Shown here: positions 51,490-64,000 of the stretch, piece by piece
How the letters are laid out: each line of letters opens with the position of its first letter
How positions within the stretch are numbered: position 1 is the first letter of the stretch
DNA from: Glycine soja
Taxonomy: Eukaryota; Streptophyta; Magnoliopsida; Fabales; Fabaceae
Assembly: GCF_004193775.1 (NCBI RefSeq)
Contig: NC_041004.1
Location: 806,001 to 870,000, forward strand
Direction of reading: 5' to 3'
Length of the DNA stretch: 64,000 nucleotides
The notes under the pieces: model-generated
What the model was told of the DNA's origin: nothing
The model's input: only the letters and a program-made list of their open reading frames with translations
Databases searched by the model: none
Made by a program: the position numbers and the translations under genes

Positions 51490-54098
51490 TCACGCGGTTT
51501 CTGCAATTTAATTGTGGTCACTCTGGAGACTTTTTTTTTTGTATTTAAAGGTCTTTTTGTTGTTTTCGCTAAAAACATCGAAGTTCTGAACTCGTCACAC
51601 ACTCATGTCTTGGCATTTGCCCTACTACAGTACAACTGGTTCTGATTGATTTAGATCGAAATCAAACTTAACTTTCAGAAGTAGCTGTCAAAACTGTAAC
51701 TTAGAAAGATTTTTCTTATTTTTCATTCAACGTAGGAAGAGATATTGTTGCATGGCGCACTTCTTGCCGTACAAAAAGAGATATTAATGCCAAAAAATAA
51801 ATATGGAAAATTTGTCTTATTATACTGCACTAGATAAAAAGAGACATTTTGTGACTCTATATTTCTTAAATAATAAAAATAAATGATAATGGAGATTAAA
51901 TAAAAATGAGAATGTGTATAATTATATATTTTCAAATTAAATTTTATATGCAATGATTTTTATATGTAGTTAAGACATAATAATTCCTCTAAAAAAAGAC
52001 AAAATAATAGTGTAGTTTATAATGTTAGTTAAAAAAATAAATCAGTCAAAAAAATAGAGATATATAAAAATTAGGCCATTATATTATTATAATAACTAGG
52101 GGAAGATAGATACACTCCGTCCGTGCCTCTAATTTTTTTAAAATAATAAGTAAAAAAAATTAAAAATCATAAGTTAAATACAGTTAATAAAAAAAGTGAT
52201 AGAATAAAAAAAACTTACAAAAGTAGTGGAAAGTTACTATAGGTTAGAAAAAAATTAAAATTTTAAGAAGTAATTTAAATATCAATAAAAATATAAAACT
52301 GTCCAATGAAATATCAACATCAAATAAGAGATATTTCCTTTATTAATAGTACCTAAGGGTACTTATAGAATAAAAATTTTGAGAAATAAAAAAATTATTG
52401 AGTAATTTTTGAGATGTGAGTGAAATGTGGACTAATTGAAAAGAGTACTTATAGAATAAAAAAGAAATTTGAAAAGATGATTTAAGGATGAAATAAGAAA
52501 ATAAATATGTACACCAAAATACCATATTTTTTTATTAACAGTATAGATATAGATTATTGATAATGATGCAAATGGGAAGTTTTCCAACCTGCAGTCCCAG
52601 GGATAATAAAACCACTCGCATAAAATATACTCTTACTTATTTTTTAAATTAACACATTATAGCTATTATTAAAGTAGTCTAAAACATAACTTATTACTAT
52701 ACTTCTAAAAAAAGTTAGGATGTAAGATATTCCCTATAATTAAAGAAAATAAGATTAAATTTTTTAAGTATAATTTGAAAACTATTTTCATAATCTATCT
52801 TAAAGAGCTTATTGAAATAATTAAGTTGAAAATAACTTATGAATAGATTATAAAGTTGTTTTTATAAGTTCTTTCAAATACCTATACAAGTATTTAATTT
52901 CATAAGATAAATCTTAAACTCTTCCAATACATTCAAAATTTTGTTTTCATACTTTTAAACTATAATTAAATGATTTTCTTAATAACTTGTTCTTAATAAA
53001 TTTTGACATGTAGTTAATAATTAAAATTTACTCTTTTCACTCTAGTACGTACAACACCCATATATATGGTGTGATCAATATTACAGTTAAGTAAAACATT
53101 AATTATTATCATATATAATGCAAACAAGACCCATTTCATACACTTATTGGATATAAATTAGATATAACAAATAAACATATTAGGGTTAGACTAGCTAGTG
53201 GCGTGAGGAATTTAGGTAATTTACACGGGATCTTAAATTCAAAATTTCATTTATGTCATTGTACACACCACCAGCTAGCTTGAGAAATTTTTTTTGGAGG
53301 GACCAACATGGTTAAAATAATAATATATAAATTAAATGCAGTAATTTTGATAATATTATTTTTATATGAAATTTTAAACATTAAATGATAATATTTACAT
53401 ATTACTTACTTTTTAATTAATTGCATTTAATTTATGATATCGAACTATTTTTCTACATCTGTAAAAGAAAGTATTTTCTACTTATTAAAAAAATCCATAT
53501 TACCTTTTTACGACTTTTATATTGAATAAGAAAATATAAAAAATTATCTATAATTTTTTTGTTAAAAAAATCTTAAGAAATATCAATTTTCTTGTATGTT
53601 TGGTCATTACTAGGCTCTAGCTAGATGTTTCCAACTTAACCTTATCCATGCTATTCCACATGGAACAGATCTCTTCCTGATCACTTGGTTAAGGTAAGAA
53701 CTCATGGAGAAACTTGAAATTGGATGAAAGAAATTAACATGTAAACAAGAAAATGACCCTTAATTAGTGAACCCGTAATATATACTTTCTTTTCCCCGGA
53801 AAATTTAATTACCTAACAATCATAGTTTTTCCTAAATTTAATAGTAAACCGTGTACGTGTCACATTAGAAAAATAGACTACATGCATGATGCAACGTTTG
53901 ACAGGAGAAGTTGTTTTCCCTCGGCATGTATTGGCCCACTCTTATTGAATTTAATTTCGTGTTATGCATGCCTTGCAACAAGATGGTCATAAAAGTCTAC
54001 ACAGAATGACAGAAAGGCAAAGGAAAAGGAAATGTATGTGGAGACTAACAAGTTGGGGAAGATTATTATTTTAAGTAAACAGCCATTTTAATCTAAAG

Positions 54099-54146
<48 letters not shown>

Positions 54147-56350
54147 ATAACGTTAATTCATAAAACCAAGAAAAATTTAAATAAGTCTATGAAAGTATAT
54201 TTCATCAATCACAATAATCTAAAATTAAAAAAAAATGTGACTTAAAATGATAAAATTAAGATATGTTTAGAAATCAAAAAGAAAGAAAGTAATTAAGTTC
54301 AGAGATTTAAATAAAACAATTGAAAATTTAGAAGACTTGCTTAAAAATTTCTTAATTTTAAGGACTAATATAATGTAACAATATTATACATTTTAAAAGA
54401 CCAAAATGTATAATAGTTTATTAAAAAATCAGAATGCAAGCGATACGCAATGGAAAAGAAACTAGAATCATTTATTAATAGCATGATGATGCTAAACTAG
54501 TGATTATGGGAGCCCTGGAGGCTCAACGTAGGTTTCGTGCCAGGCATAAAATGTGTTAATATGAAATCTTATCTTCCTAGTAAAGATTCACGAAAGTACA
54601 GAGATGTTTCCCTAGATAAGGTCCACATGAAAGAAAAGGAAAAACCATAGACATTCATTTTATAGTTGGCATTAATTTAAGTTTGCTGTGCTTTTGTCAG
54701 TTTATTAACCTGCCAAAAATTAATTAGAGAATAAGAAAGGAAATAGGGCATGCCATTCATTAGAAACGTAGGCTTAACTTGCATGTATATCATGCCAATT
54801 AATTAAATAAATCAATAAATCATGTTCTAGGAAATAAGAGGCCAAATTTATTCCATAGATTTTGTTCTTTTTGGGAGGAATGTGCCAATATAAAACAATA
54901 AATAAAAAACTAAGCAGTATTTCTTAATAGTTTTCCACTGGCAAACCCGATAATGGAATCGAGATAATTAGAAAAATGGATCATTACTTTTCTTTAAAAA
55001 TAATTTTACATGAGTTGGTGCTGTTGATTAAAAAAGTTCGCCTCATATTTAGGAATAAAAGATCGAAATTAAGTATTAACAACTGCAATGATAAAAATAT
55101 CATATATGTTAATGTCAGACTCAGGTCTTACACAACTTAACTCAACGTAAAATCTATCTACATGAACTTAATTGTGGTCAACTATTTAGTGGTTTATGTT
55201 CTTAGAAGAGGTCAATTTTATTCATGGATTTAATTTTATTTTATTTTTGGAGTAATTTGACAATATATAAAAAAAGTAAATATTATATCTTATTACATGA
55301 GTCGTTGGACCGTTGATTAAAGAAATTTGCATCATAAAGGACGTGATTACATATCTGCTGTAGCATTGGCGTCGCTTTGAGTCCATGATTCTTGGAGATA
55401 TGGTTGGTTAGCCACTTAGCCTAACCTAACCTCGTTTATTTTACTAATTAACATTAACACCATATATTAAACAATAGGAGGACCCATACGTGTCAGACTT
55501 TGATTGTTTTAAAGGAAAAAAAATTATATTATATTTTGTGGGATCAATGTCTTGTACATTTTATTTTAATTAAAAAAATTATCTTTTATTTGTTTTCTTT
55601 AAACCAAACACATCGTTAATGTGTTATCATCTACAACAAAGACAGAATAAAAAAATTAGTTTTGTGGACATTAATGGTTTAATTAGCAACTATATGCATG
55701 GAAGGTGGACACCGGCAGAAGAATATGCCAGGGAATATGCATGATCACAAAGACACGAAGCAGGCCATACAGACATACGAGATTTTTCTTGTTCTTGGTC
55801 AACATGGAGCCCACAGATGTACAGCCACTATGCTTCACAATTATTATTAAATTCTTAAGTGTAATTAGATTATGTTTACAAATTTATTTCAATTGTAAAT
55901 TTAGATTAAAAATTATACTTTTCATTAAAGTGCAAAAAAACAAATGGTTTTCTAACTCTAATTGGGACACCTAATTATTTAAGTAAACTGGATTAAGGAG
56001 GTTTATCTTCACCGATGTGGGTGTATTTTTTTTTTAATAAGTTTCATTTTTCTTTTGGCTTATTCTCCAATATGTAAAAGAAGTTGTGTTACGAAAAAAA
56101 TATTGTTGGTAATATTCAATCCAACATGTTTTTTTTTCCTTAAACACTCTTTATATAAAAGTTCTTAATTAAATAACTTTTTTGAGAAAAATTGTGAGGG
56201 TAAGGAATTTCGAGAAAAGTAAATTAGAGGAGCTTATGGGGAGGGGAGTGTTTTACCACGTCTCATAGTAGACTTTTTTTTTTATAAATTCAGAGCAAAA
56301 ATAATGGTTTATAAAAGATATGACTGTGTGGGAGGGAAGCGAGTGAAAAT
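51490..56350. other. Long AT-rich spacer, no gene supported
   Basis: A weak Stowaway-like terminus (ACACTCCGTCCGTGCCTCTA, 52112-) lacks a matching right end. Otherwise there are only short frames. Confidence 0.5.
54103..54141. repeat. (TA)n microsatellite
   Basis: About 39 bases of TA in spacer. Confidence 0.9.
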
Positions 56351-56359
56351 GAGATTTCA

Positions 56360-57080
56360 AATGGAGGAGGAATTGGTTTGCTTGGGAGCATGAAGTGGTA
56401 GAAGCTTTTCATTTGTTGTTGAAAAATGTACAAGTGCATTTGCAAAAGGAGGATAAATGGGTGTGACTAAAAGATGGTAATGGGGAATATAGTGTGAGCT
56501 CATCATATAAGTCTTTACATGAGCTACTATATATTTCACAACCCAATCACATTTTTTTCCTTCATGTGGAATCCAAATGTGCCTACCAAGGTGATATATT
56601 TTATATGGAGAGCTCTCAAAAATAGGCTCCCAACAAGAGAGAACCTTGGTAAGAGAGGAATATCATACTTGAATAAAATTTGTTGACATGCCCGTTGTGT
56701 TATAGTAAAATAGAAACTTGCTCTCATATCCTATTCATGTGCTCAAAGGTAGATGCCATATGGAAAAGGTGTTATAATTGGTTATGTCTTGATGTGGTAT
56801 TACCTCAAAATGTGGCAACATGTGAGTTTTATCAATGATAAACGGGCAAAAGAGAGATGATGATATGTGGTGTGGTGTGCAATATTATTGTGATGTGTGT
56901 GGAAGCGAAGGAATGAAAGCATTTTTCAAAACAAGGAATTTGAGGAGGAATCGGTCACACAAGAAGTGGAGTTTCTAGCTTGGTCTTGGATGAAAAACAA
57001 GATCAAGTCATTTTGACTACACTTTTGTTATGTGAATTGCAAATCACCTTAGCATCTATGAGATGCGATGGTGTATTTGG
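56360..57080 (+). mobile_element. 3' end of an L1-type LINE (zinc-binding RT-associated domain), degenerate
   Basis: Across shifted frames the plus strand spells the zf-RVT domain that ends plant L1-like ORF2. DGNGEYSVSSSYKSLHELL is near 56473-56529. A WRALKNRLPTREN-like stretch is near 56605-56645, and CPLCYSKIETCSHILFMCS near 56690-56745 has the Cys/His pattern. IWKRCYNWL lies near 56760-56790, and further downstream are VWKRRNESIFQNKEFEEESV and FLAWSWMKNKIKSF. Stops and frameshifts abound. It carries only the part missing from the LINE at 34-37 kb, but a common origin is not shown. Confidence 0.8.
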
Positions 57081-57778
57081 AGGCTTTGAGGTGCATGGAG
57101 CTTGGCTAACTGTGGAAGACGTGCACGGAGGAGGGTATAGGAAGTGTGAGAGTGGATTGACGATTCATGTGTCTTATTCTTGATGTCTTGATGTAAGTCT
57201 ATTATTGAATCTTATTTTATGCATTCATTTTGAGTTGTATAGTGTAAGATGCATGAAGAAAATGTGTTGTTGTTGAACCTTAGCTTTAGACATTAAATGA
57301 GTGGTTACAAATTGTTGTACTTATTGACACTTATGATTTTCATTTAAGACATATTTTTAATTTGTCGATCTAAAAAAAAGAGGAGCTTTTGGTTACAAAT
57401 ATGGTTTTAATGGAAAATTCTTGTGAATATAAAATAAATTATTCTAACGCTCCTTTTACCTTTTCTTTAGAGGAAATACAAAATAAGAGAGGAGAGAAAA
57501 TTTAAAAATTCAAATTTAAAAATAAAAAAGAACATTTTTTTATTTGTAAAACCTTATATTTGTATTTTTTATATTTTTCCTTTAACCAAATAGAAAAAAT
57601 GTATAATTATCTATATTTTTTTATCTCTATTTTCTTTTCTTTCATCCTAAATCAGGATAATTATTAAAGACATGGAAGATGAAATCTGAAATTCTTCCTA
57701 ATTTGAACTTTGAAAGAAGAACAGTGTCTCTTTTTTTTTGGTGGAAAAGAACCGTGTCTCCTGATCCAGCCCATTTTC

Positions 57779-57786
57779 TATTTAAA
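57779..57786 (+). promoter_or_regulatory. Possible TATA box of PRD3
   Basis: TATTTAAA lies about 195 bases before the start codon and is followed by a CT-rich leader (57827-57905) of the kind usual in plant 5' untranslated regions. The transcription start is not known. Confidence 0.35.
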
Positions 57787-57980
57787 CCAACTAATATAAT
57801 AAATACCACCCCGAACCAAACCAACGGTCTCTCTCTTCCATCTTCAAATTCCCATTCCATTCCCGCCTTTATTTGCGATCCTCCTTCTCTTCTTCTCTCG
57901 CAATCTCGAAACGCTTGCCGTTTATGCAAGTTACGACGACGATTACTTAACCACCGTTTCATCTCCGATCCGAAACGAAA

Positions 57981-60900
57981 ATGAAGATCAACAGAGCCTG
58001 CGATCTCAATTCCATTTCTGTCTTTCCTCCTCCTCTCATTCATCGAAGGTCACTCTCTCTCTCTCATCGTTTTCTCGCTTTTCACTTTTCAAATTACGAT
58101 TCACTTCATTCAATCCACTGTTTCTCATAGAATATCTTCATTCGATTAGTTTGTTCCGAGAGAACAAGAAGCTGTAGTTGTAGATTTGAACTTCGTTCCG
58201 ACACGCGTCCTTTCGAGGATGAATTTTTGCTTCAATTCAATTCACTTCGTGTTTTCGAATATCATGATTTTCTGCAGATCACGCTCTGTTTGGATCCTGC
58301 GAAACAACGAGATCTGGAAACTAAGCTAAAATGATTTGTAATTTGAATTATCTAGGCGAACTCTGATGAACCGTAGTTCAGGCATATTATTATGACGCAT
58401 TTCGAATTCGTGCTTCTTTTCTTGAGCTATCTGTATACGACAAATAGTGATGTAGTAGTGTTGATGTTGACACTTTTTTTTTTCTTTATCGTTTTTTGCT
58501 GTATGAAGGAAAGCGAACAATGTAACGAGTGGATTGCAAGCGAATCACTCTCAGCATCGCTCGCAGCCATCTCAGCAGTCGCTTTCTCAGGGAATTTCGT
58601 CTCAGCACGGATTGCTGTCACATTTCTCCCAAAACTCTCTCGACGAGGCCGTCACGACGAACGATCAGGTTAATTCTTGCTTTATGATGATGATGTAGTA
58701 GTGGTTTTCCTTGTAGCATTCTTGTTCTGAAAATAAGCCTGATTGTACTTCTTTTTATAAATTGTTCGTGACTCCTAAAAAAAAAAACTAATGTCAAACC
58801 AGTAGAAATAAAGCATGATCTGCGAGAGAAATTGCTAATGATGCTGTTAATTTTGTCCCTGTTCTGCTTAGGCTACACAGACAGAGAGTGTAGCAATTTA
58901 TTCAGTGGTTAACCTTAGATTTATCATATTTGTCATTATCTTGTGTTGTGTGGGACTTAAAAGTAAAACTACTAATTTAGGACAAAACTTAGATGCCATT
59001 CCTTAGGTAATTTTGGTGTTGTTTCCAATTATATTTGGAGTTTTAGCTCGGTAATTCATATAATAAAAAGATTTGCATTCAAGATCAGCATAGATTATCA
59101 AGCTGAAACTGCAATCTAGGTTGAATAACAACACTAAAAAGCACTACGTGTTAAGTTTGGCTGACAAATTTCATAGGAAAAACCTCCTATGCCCTGCTTC
59201 CGATTATTCAGATGCATAATACTAACAGGTTATTACCAGTAAGTTTTCCTGGTAAATAGAAAGCATCTTCTAAGAGGCTTCACTCAATTATGAAATGTTT
59301 TAAGTAAACCTAACATATTTGGTTTTTAACATTAATAAGTATATAAGCATAACTACGAGCAATTCAAGATTCTATTTGAATGTTTATTATATTCTTACAA
59401 TCCTTGTAGAGAGTTGGTTCTCAAGAACATGAAAACTCTTTGAGGAGGATGTCTAGCTTCTCCCGACCTACATATTCACGGGAAGAGAGTCAAGCACCTA
59501 ACTCAAGATCTTCGTCCAATCTAATGCTCAAATGGCATTCTGCTGATCATAAAAGTAAGAGTATTTAATGAAAATGTGTTTTATTTTTCTAGCTTATATT
59601 TTTGGCATCCACATTAGACACATATCTAAGAGTGATCATGAGACAAAGGCAGGAAGTCAATTGAGTTAGAGTCCTTTTACGTTCGCATGTTACTTTACTG
59701 ATGATAATAAATCTATTATTTGCTCTAGCAGGTCAGTTAAGTGAAGGACTTGAACACCGAATTGGCATAATGGAAACTTCATTGGGCAGATTCACAATGA
59801 TCTTGGATTCTGTTCAAAGTGATGTAATGCAAGTAAACAAAGGAACAAAGGAAATTACTTTGGAGGGTAAGAGACTCACATTATAACTGTTGACAATATT
59901 CTGAAAAAGATTTTTTGAAGTTGTATTTATACCAATCAAGATGTTCTACTGAAATTTTGTATGCCGCTCCTTTGATTCTCTGCTTATGTTGCATTTTCCA
60001 ACAATTGTATATTCTTTGAAACACACTTCAGCTGAAGGCAGACTCATTTTTTATACTAAGAACTCTGATATCTAGCTCGATTTACTGTTTGATGCTAACC
60101 TGCTCAGTCTGGACTTTTTTTTGGATGGGTGCATTGCACTCATCTTCAAATTTATAATCTGAAAGTATTCTGTGGCTCGGTCTATTATGTGAATTACTTT
60201 TATAACCTAGTGTATAATTTTAACTCCTCACTTTCCATTCAGTGGAATGCATAAGGAAGAAGTTGATTGCTCAGGATAACTCACTTCAGTTAATGGTAAT
60301 AGCCTGATTTCTGTCTTAACGTGCATTATTTCACTAACATCAATGGATATCTTTATCTGAACAAATGAGACTGATAGTCTGGTTTTAAATCAGACTAAAG
60401 GACAAGAAGAAATTAAAGCAATCATTGAAGGGAGCCTGAAATCTTTAGCTGAACAAATGAGCCATGTTTCAAAGAAAGAGAAGTTACGGGAAGTATATTT
60501 GGCGGTTTCTGCGTTGCCTCAGCTAATTGAAGCCTCTCTGCAAAACGTACAAAATGATCTCCGTAACATCACCAAGGAAATGCAGGCACGTACCATATGA
60601 CAATAATGATTAAAACATGAACACGTAGTAAACTCTTAATTTTTAAGGTTAGGTACATATAATTTTTACAATGTAAAGATTTCTTGAAACCCTCTTCTCA
60701 TTTTTTTTTCACCACTATAGTTACCCAGATGGCTGTCAACAATGATACTTTACTAATGAGTACTTGCAGGAAATTTCTTGCAATCTAAAAAGCGTCAACC
60801 AAAAGGATCTGGCGCCGACCACTTTGTCTTCAAAGGTGCTTTATCTCTATTAATGAACCATTAACATACTTCGCTGTTATTTTTTTAATGGTAAATGTAC

Positions 60901-63193
60901 TATTAGCTTGTTCCATTTTTTTCATTTGTGAAAGATTACGTGCTCTGGAATCCTGATTATTCTTTCCATTGTTGGCTTGCAGAGTATTACCAAACAGATT
61001 AGCACACCGAAAATGCGTCAGCCTCTTGCTAAGTATGTTTACCTTTTAACTTCGCCTACTCTACTATTAGTGTCTAATCAATTAGAGATGTTACATCCAT
61101 TTGTCTGCATTATTTGTCAATTTCAGTAAGTTTTATTTATGAAGCAATTTTGAAGCATTGACATGACATATATTTATCATATACTTTTCAATTTGTATAT
61201 TAATAATATTATCATATACTTTTCGCTACAAAATGTGAGGATTAATATACTGTAGATTGAATTTAATTTTTTATGGCATGCTGACTTGTTGTGCCTTGGT
61301 GACTTGTTGGTCATGGGTTCGAATCCGGAAACAGCCTCTTTGCATATGCAAGGGTAAGGCTGCGTACAATATCCCTCCCCCATAGATGAGAGCGAGTCCT
61401 GGTACAGCGGTAAAGTTGTGCTTTGGTGACTTATTGGTCATGGGTTCGAATCCGAAAACAGCCTCTTTACATATGCAAGGGTAAGACTGCGTACAACATC
61501 CCTCCCCCATACCTTCGCATAGCGAAGAGTCTCTGGGCAATGGGGTACGCTAGTTTTTTATGGCAATGGGGTACGCTAGTTTTTTATGGCATGACATATA
61601 TTTGATCTGAAAGAGATAGATTCGTGACAATTATTTATTTCGTAGCTTTCATATGTGCGTAAGTTGTTCTAAACAACATGATAGTTGAGTAAAAAAAACT
61701 CGATTTATTGGATTAAACCGCTGCATTGCTTTGTGGCTGAATGAATTAGATTTGACAAACACATTATCTCAAAAAATAGAGAATAACACTATTTGTTAGG
61801 ACTTTGTAGTTGAGGGAGCTTTATCAGTTAAGTACCACATTCAGTAATTTATTTTACTCAATGTGGGACTCTGAATGTATGATAAGTTTCCTTCTTCTCC
61901 AGGAGGAAACCTGATCCTATCGATATTCACTAATCCAGCAATATAAAAAAAGAAAAAAAAATCATAAACTATTAAATATGGTTCATTTTTCCGTAATTAA
62001 TGTATTTCCAAATTCTCACCTTCTGAACGGGTGAGTTATTTCTTTTGGAGGCTATTCATCCTTTGTTCTTTAGAATTGTGCGTTTCCTATTTTTTCACAA
62101 CAAACACGTGATAGCAATTATTCGATTTTCTGCACTCTGAATCATTAGTTTTATTTATAATATCCACCTTTGCTATTTGGCTGACAAAATCCAGGTACAT
62201 CGGAGTGCTGATTTATTTTATAGTATACTTGTTTCTCCAATTGTATCGAATTATTAATGCTTTATATTTACGACTAGTTATATCTGACACTTGCAAAAGC
62301 ATCTGTTATGATTATAAGCATGACCAAGGTCAAGGTATTTTTCTTGACTTTAGTGAGGCGAAGGTGAGCATACAAGCTACTGTAGCTCCAGAGGTGGAAA
62401 TGGGAGGCTGGAAGCCAGTAAAAAAAGAAAGAGTCCCTTTTTCAGATAGAAGAAAATATGATATGGTGCAAAAGAAAAAAGAACCACACATTGAGAAGGT
62501 ATTTTAAAAAAAATTGTCTCTTTCTATTCATGATCAGAAAGTTACATGCCCTTTTATTAGTTGAATTATGATACGAACAGTCATATAAGATGCATTTGAC
62601 AGTGAGAATTGTCACTTAATTTTCATGTTAATGATTTCTTTTTATTAATTTCAGTATTTTACAAATCTTATGTGTGTTTTATCAATTGCCATGTGCTGTT
62701 TCAATGACAGTATATAAGGGGAGGTAGAGACTGTGCTATTGTCATAGAATCTGATGAGGATATTGATGGAGGTTTTTCCTGCTTGTTCCAAGAAAACTCA
62801 GGTAGTTGACAAAACGACAATAGAACTTCTTGATTTTCTTTTATATTATAGGCAATGAATACTACTACTACTATATGACTATACTTAAAAATGCACACTG
62901 TGGCCAGATTTTAATTATGGAAATTTGTGTGCATTGTACTATAAAGCTATCACTTATTATGGTAATGATTTATCAAAGCTAACTGTGTATTAATTGATTT
63001 GCAATATATATTTAATTTAACTCTTTATAAATATCTTGTTATTCGTCATTTGAATAGAAATAATAACTGCTGTAAATGTATGTTTCCACGGAGAACAGGA
63101 GAAGACCTTCTTGGCAACTTGACCAAGGAAACAGAGGAAGAAACTGAGCGAATTTTGCGGAAAGCAAGGAGGCGCAAGAGGAAAGTATTTTAA
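57981..63193 (+). CDS. PRD3: PRD3/PAIR1-type meiotic recombination initiation protein (399 aa, 11 exons)
   Basis: The exons are 57981-58048, 58509-58668, 59410-59554, 59732-59866, 60243-60295, 60394-60585, 60770-60835, 60983-61032, 62354-62498, 62711-62801 and 63099-63193, in phase, giving 399 residues. It has the conserved start (KINRACDLNSISVFPPP), a Ser/Gln-rich stretch (24-76), a coiled-coil centre (~125-260), the GGWKPVKKER box, the IESDEDIDGGFSCLF motif (350-364) and the final ETERILRKARRRKRK block (nuclear-localisation-like). In Arabidopsis PRD3 and rice PAIR1 this protein is needed for SPO11-dependent meiotic double-strand breaks. It is nuclear and binds chromosomes. Intron 6 uses a GC donor. 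Intron 8 (1.3 kb) holds a SINE, and an alternative in-frame acceptor at 62195 would add 53 residues. A last-exon alternative, splicing to 63491, is possible but more likely lies in the 3' leader. Arabidopsis PRD3 is somewhat longer (about 449 aa by recollection). Confidence 0.88.
61281..61579 (+). mobile_element. Two head-to-tail Au-type SINE copies in PRD3 intron 8
   Basis: The downstream copy (~61388-61555) has a pol III box A (TGGTACAGCGG, 61400-61410) and box B (GGTTCGAATCC, 61443-61453). After these come the Au signature (GGGTAAGACTGCGTACAACA) and the CGCATAGCG block. The upstream copy (~61285-61385) lacks box A but keeps box B (61316-61326) and the same body. The pair is flanked by a 14-base direct repeat (TTTTTTATGGCATG at 61267-61280 and 61580-61593), and a ~29-base stretch of the tail is duplicated (around 61530-61590). 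It is in the same orientation as the gene. Confidence 0.85.
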
Positions 63194-64000
63194 TACTACA
63201 ATAACAATATAGTGAAGGTAACATCTTCCACTTCTGACTCCATGTGCATATCACTATAACAATATGTTAGATTGAATCGTTTCAACTTTCAATTATTTTA
63301 TTCACCCAAAAAAAAACTTTCAACTATTTTATTCTGTACGAAAGAAGGCAAACCTAAGTCTACCAAATATTTATGCAATTTTGCAAGTCATGGGTAATAT
63401 TGAATTGTCAACAAGCTATGTTTACAATTCAGTAACAGTTAAGGACAGTAAAATGGATGTCATTTGAATGCCTCTTTCTTGGTTGTGCAGGAGGAATTTG
63501 ATACTTTTAGATGCAGAAGGAAACAAAAAAACCCGGGCTAAATTTTGGATAAAAGGTTATGGAACTTTTGGTATTTTTCCTAATAAAGTGAAATCTCACC
63601 TTAAAAATTAGTATCAATCTTTGCTATACGGATACTACTCATTTGTAACTTTAATTAGCAATAGTATCAAAACCACGTATTAAACTGTATCTAAGTTTAT
63701 CTTAAAGAAATTGTTCGTTTTTATTTGGTTTGTTAACTAGTATTAATTTTGTGCAGTGCATTTTCACCCGTAGAAGTTCTTTGTTCTTTCTATTTTGATT
63801 GCAAGATATTCAACTTCACTGAAAGCTTACTAAGTTTTTTCATTCCTTGTAGTTTTATTACAATATACATGTAACAAATATTTATAATACTTTTTACGAC
63901 TTTATCTTATTTTTTTTCTCAATTTATCACACCATATTATCATATCTTATCTCACATTTTTTCTCTTATTTTTCTCACATTGTAAAGAAATCATTAGTTC
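63194..64000. other. PRD3 3' leader and downstream spacer
   Basis: A GT-AG intron in the 3' leader (donor near 63217, acceptor GTGCAG at 63485-63490) is plausible. After ~63.6 kb nothing is recognised. Confidence 0.4.

Noticed and set aside
57642..58043. 133-codon minus-strand frame over PRD3 exon 1
   Set aside because: It is antisense to the PRD3 leader and first exon, low in complexity, and has no domain.
61400..61453. tRNA-like box A and box B
   Set aside because: They belong to the SINE. No cloverleaf with acceptor stem can be drawn, so it is not a tRNA gene.
61177..61540. Two minus-strand frames sharing the peptide ICKEAV.GFEPMTNKSP
   Set aside because: They are translations of the SINE pair read backwards; the repeat explains the likeness.
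1..64000. CRISPR arrays, operons, phage or bacterial sequence
   Set aside because: All genes have plant spliceosomal introns. No spaced short repeats of the CRISPR type are present.

Overview
This window is AT-rich plant nuclear DNA. Five multi-exon protein genes with plant-only or plant-typical architectures sit in long AT-rich spacers filled with degenerate transposable elements. The gene set, the Au-type SINE, the legume-like MITEs and the protein spellings suggest a legume, most likely Glycine or a close relative. The species is an inference from recognition, not from a search. I built the gene models by hand, joining open segments at GT-AG (twice GC-AG) junctions and requiring reading phase to be kept through every junction.

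Layout. 1-6.0 kb holds no gene I can support. It has small tandem and direct repeats, a GC-rich pocket with a hairpin, and an antisense remnant of an RTE-type LINE endonuclease. 6.07-11.95 kb (-) is a PrfB3-type plastid release-factor homologue that has lost both the stop-codon-reading and the GGQ motifs. 14.3-21.4 kb (+) is a SKP1-like gene of the ASK20/21 class, head-to-head with PrfB3. 23.1-30.4 kb (-) is a signal peptide peptidase-like intramembrane aspartyl protease with a PA domain, tail-to-tail with the SKP1-like gene. 30.6-40.5 kb is intergenic and contains a broken L1-type LINE at 34.1-36.9 kb. 40.49-40.84 kb is a near-perfect long inverted repeat. 41.1-46.4 kb (-) is a USP / coiled-coil / kinase / U-box protein of the PUB33 class. 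47.4-57.7 kb is repeat-rich spacer with a second LINE 3' remnant at 56.4-57.1 kb. 57.98-63.19 kb (+) is a PRD3/PAIR1-type meiotic double-strand-break gene with a SINE pair in its longest intron.

The genes do not form a pathway. Two belong to ubiquitin ligation (SKP1-like adaptor; U-box E3 kinase), one acts in plastid RNA stability, one in intramembrane proteolysis and one in meiosis. The most noteworthy observations are the double loss of catalytic motifs in PrfB3, a SKP1-like stop codon apparently created across a splice junction, two GC-AG introns, a possible in-frame hydrophobic alternative exon beside the SINE in PRD3, a 347-bp foldback element, and two CACGTG boxes separated by one base. 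I found no CRISPR array, operon or clearly new multi-gene system, and none is expected here.
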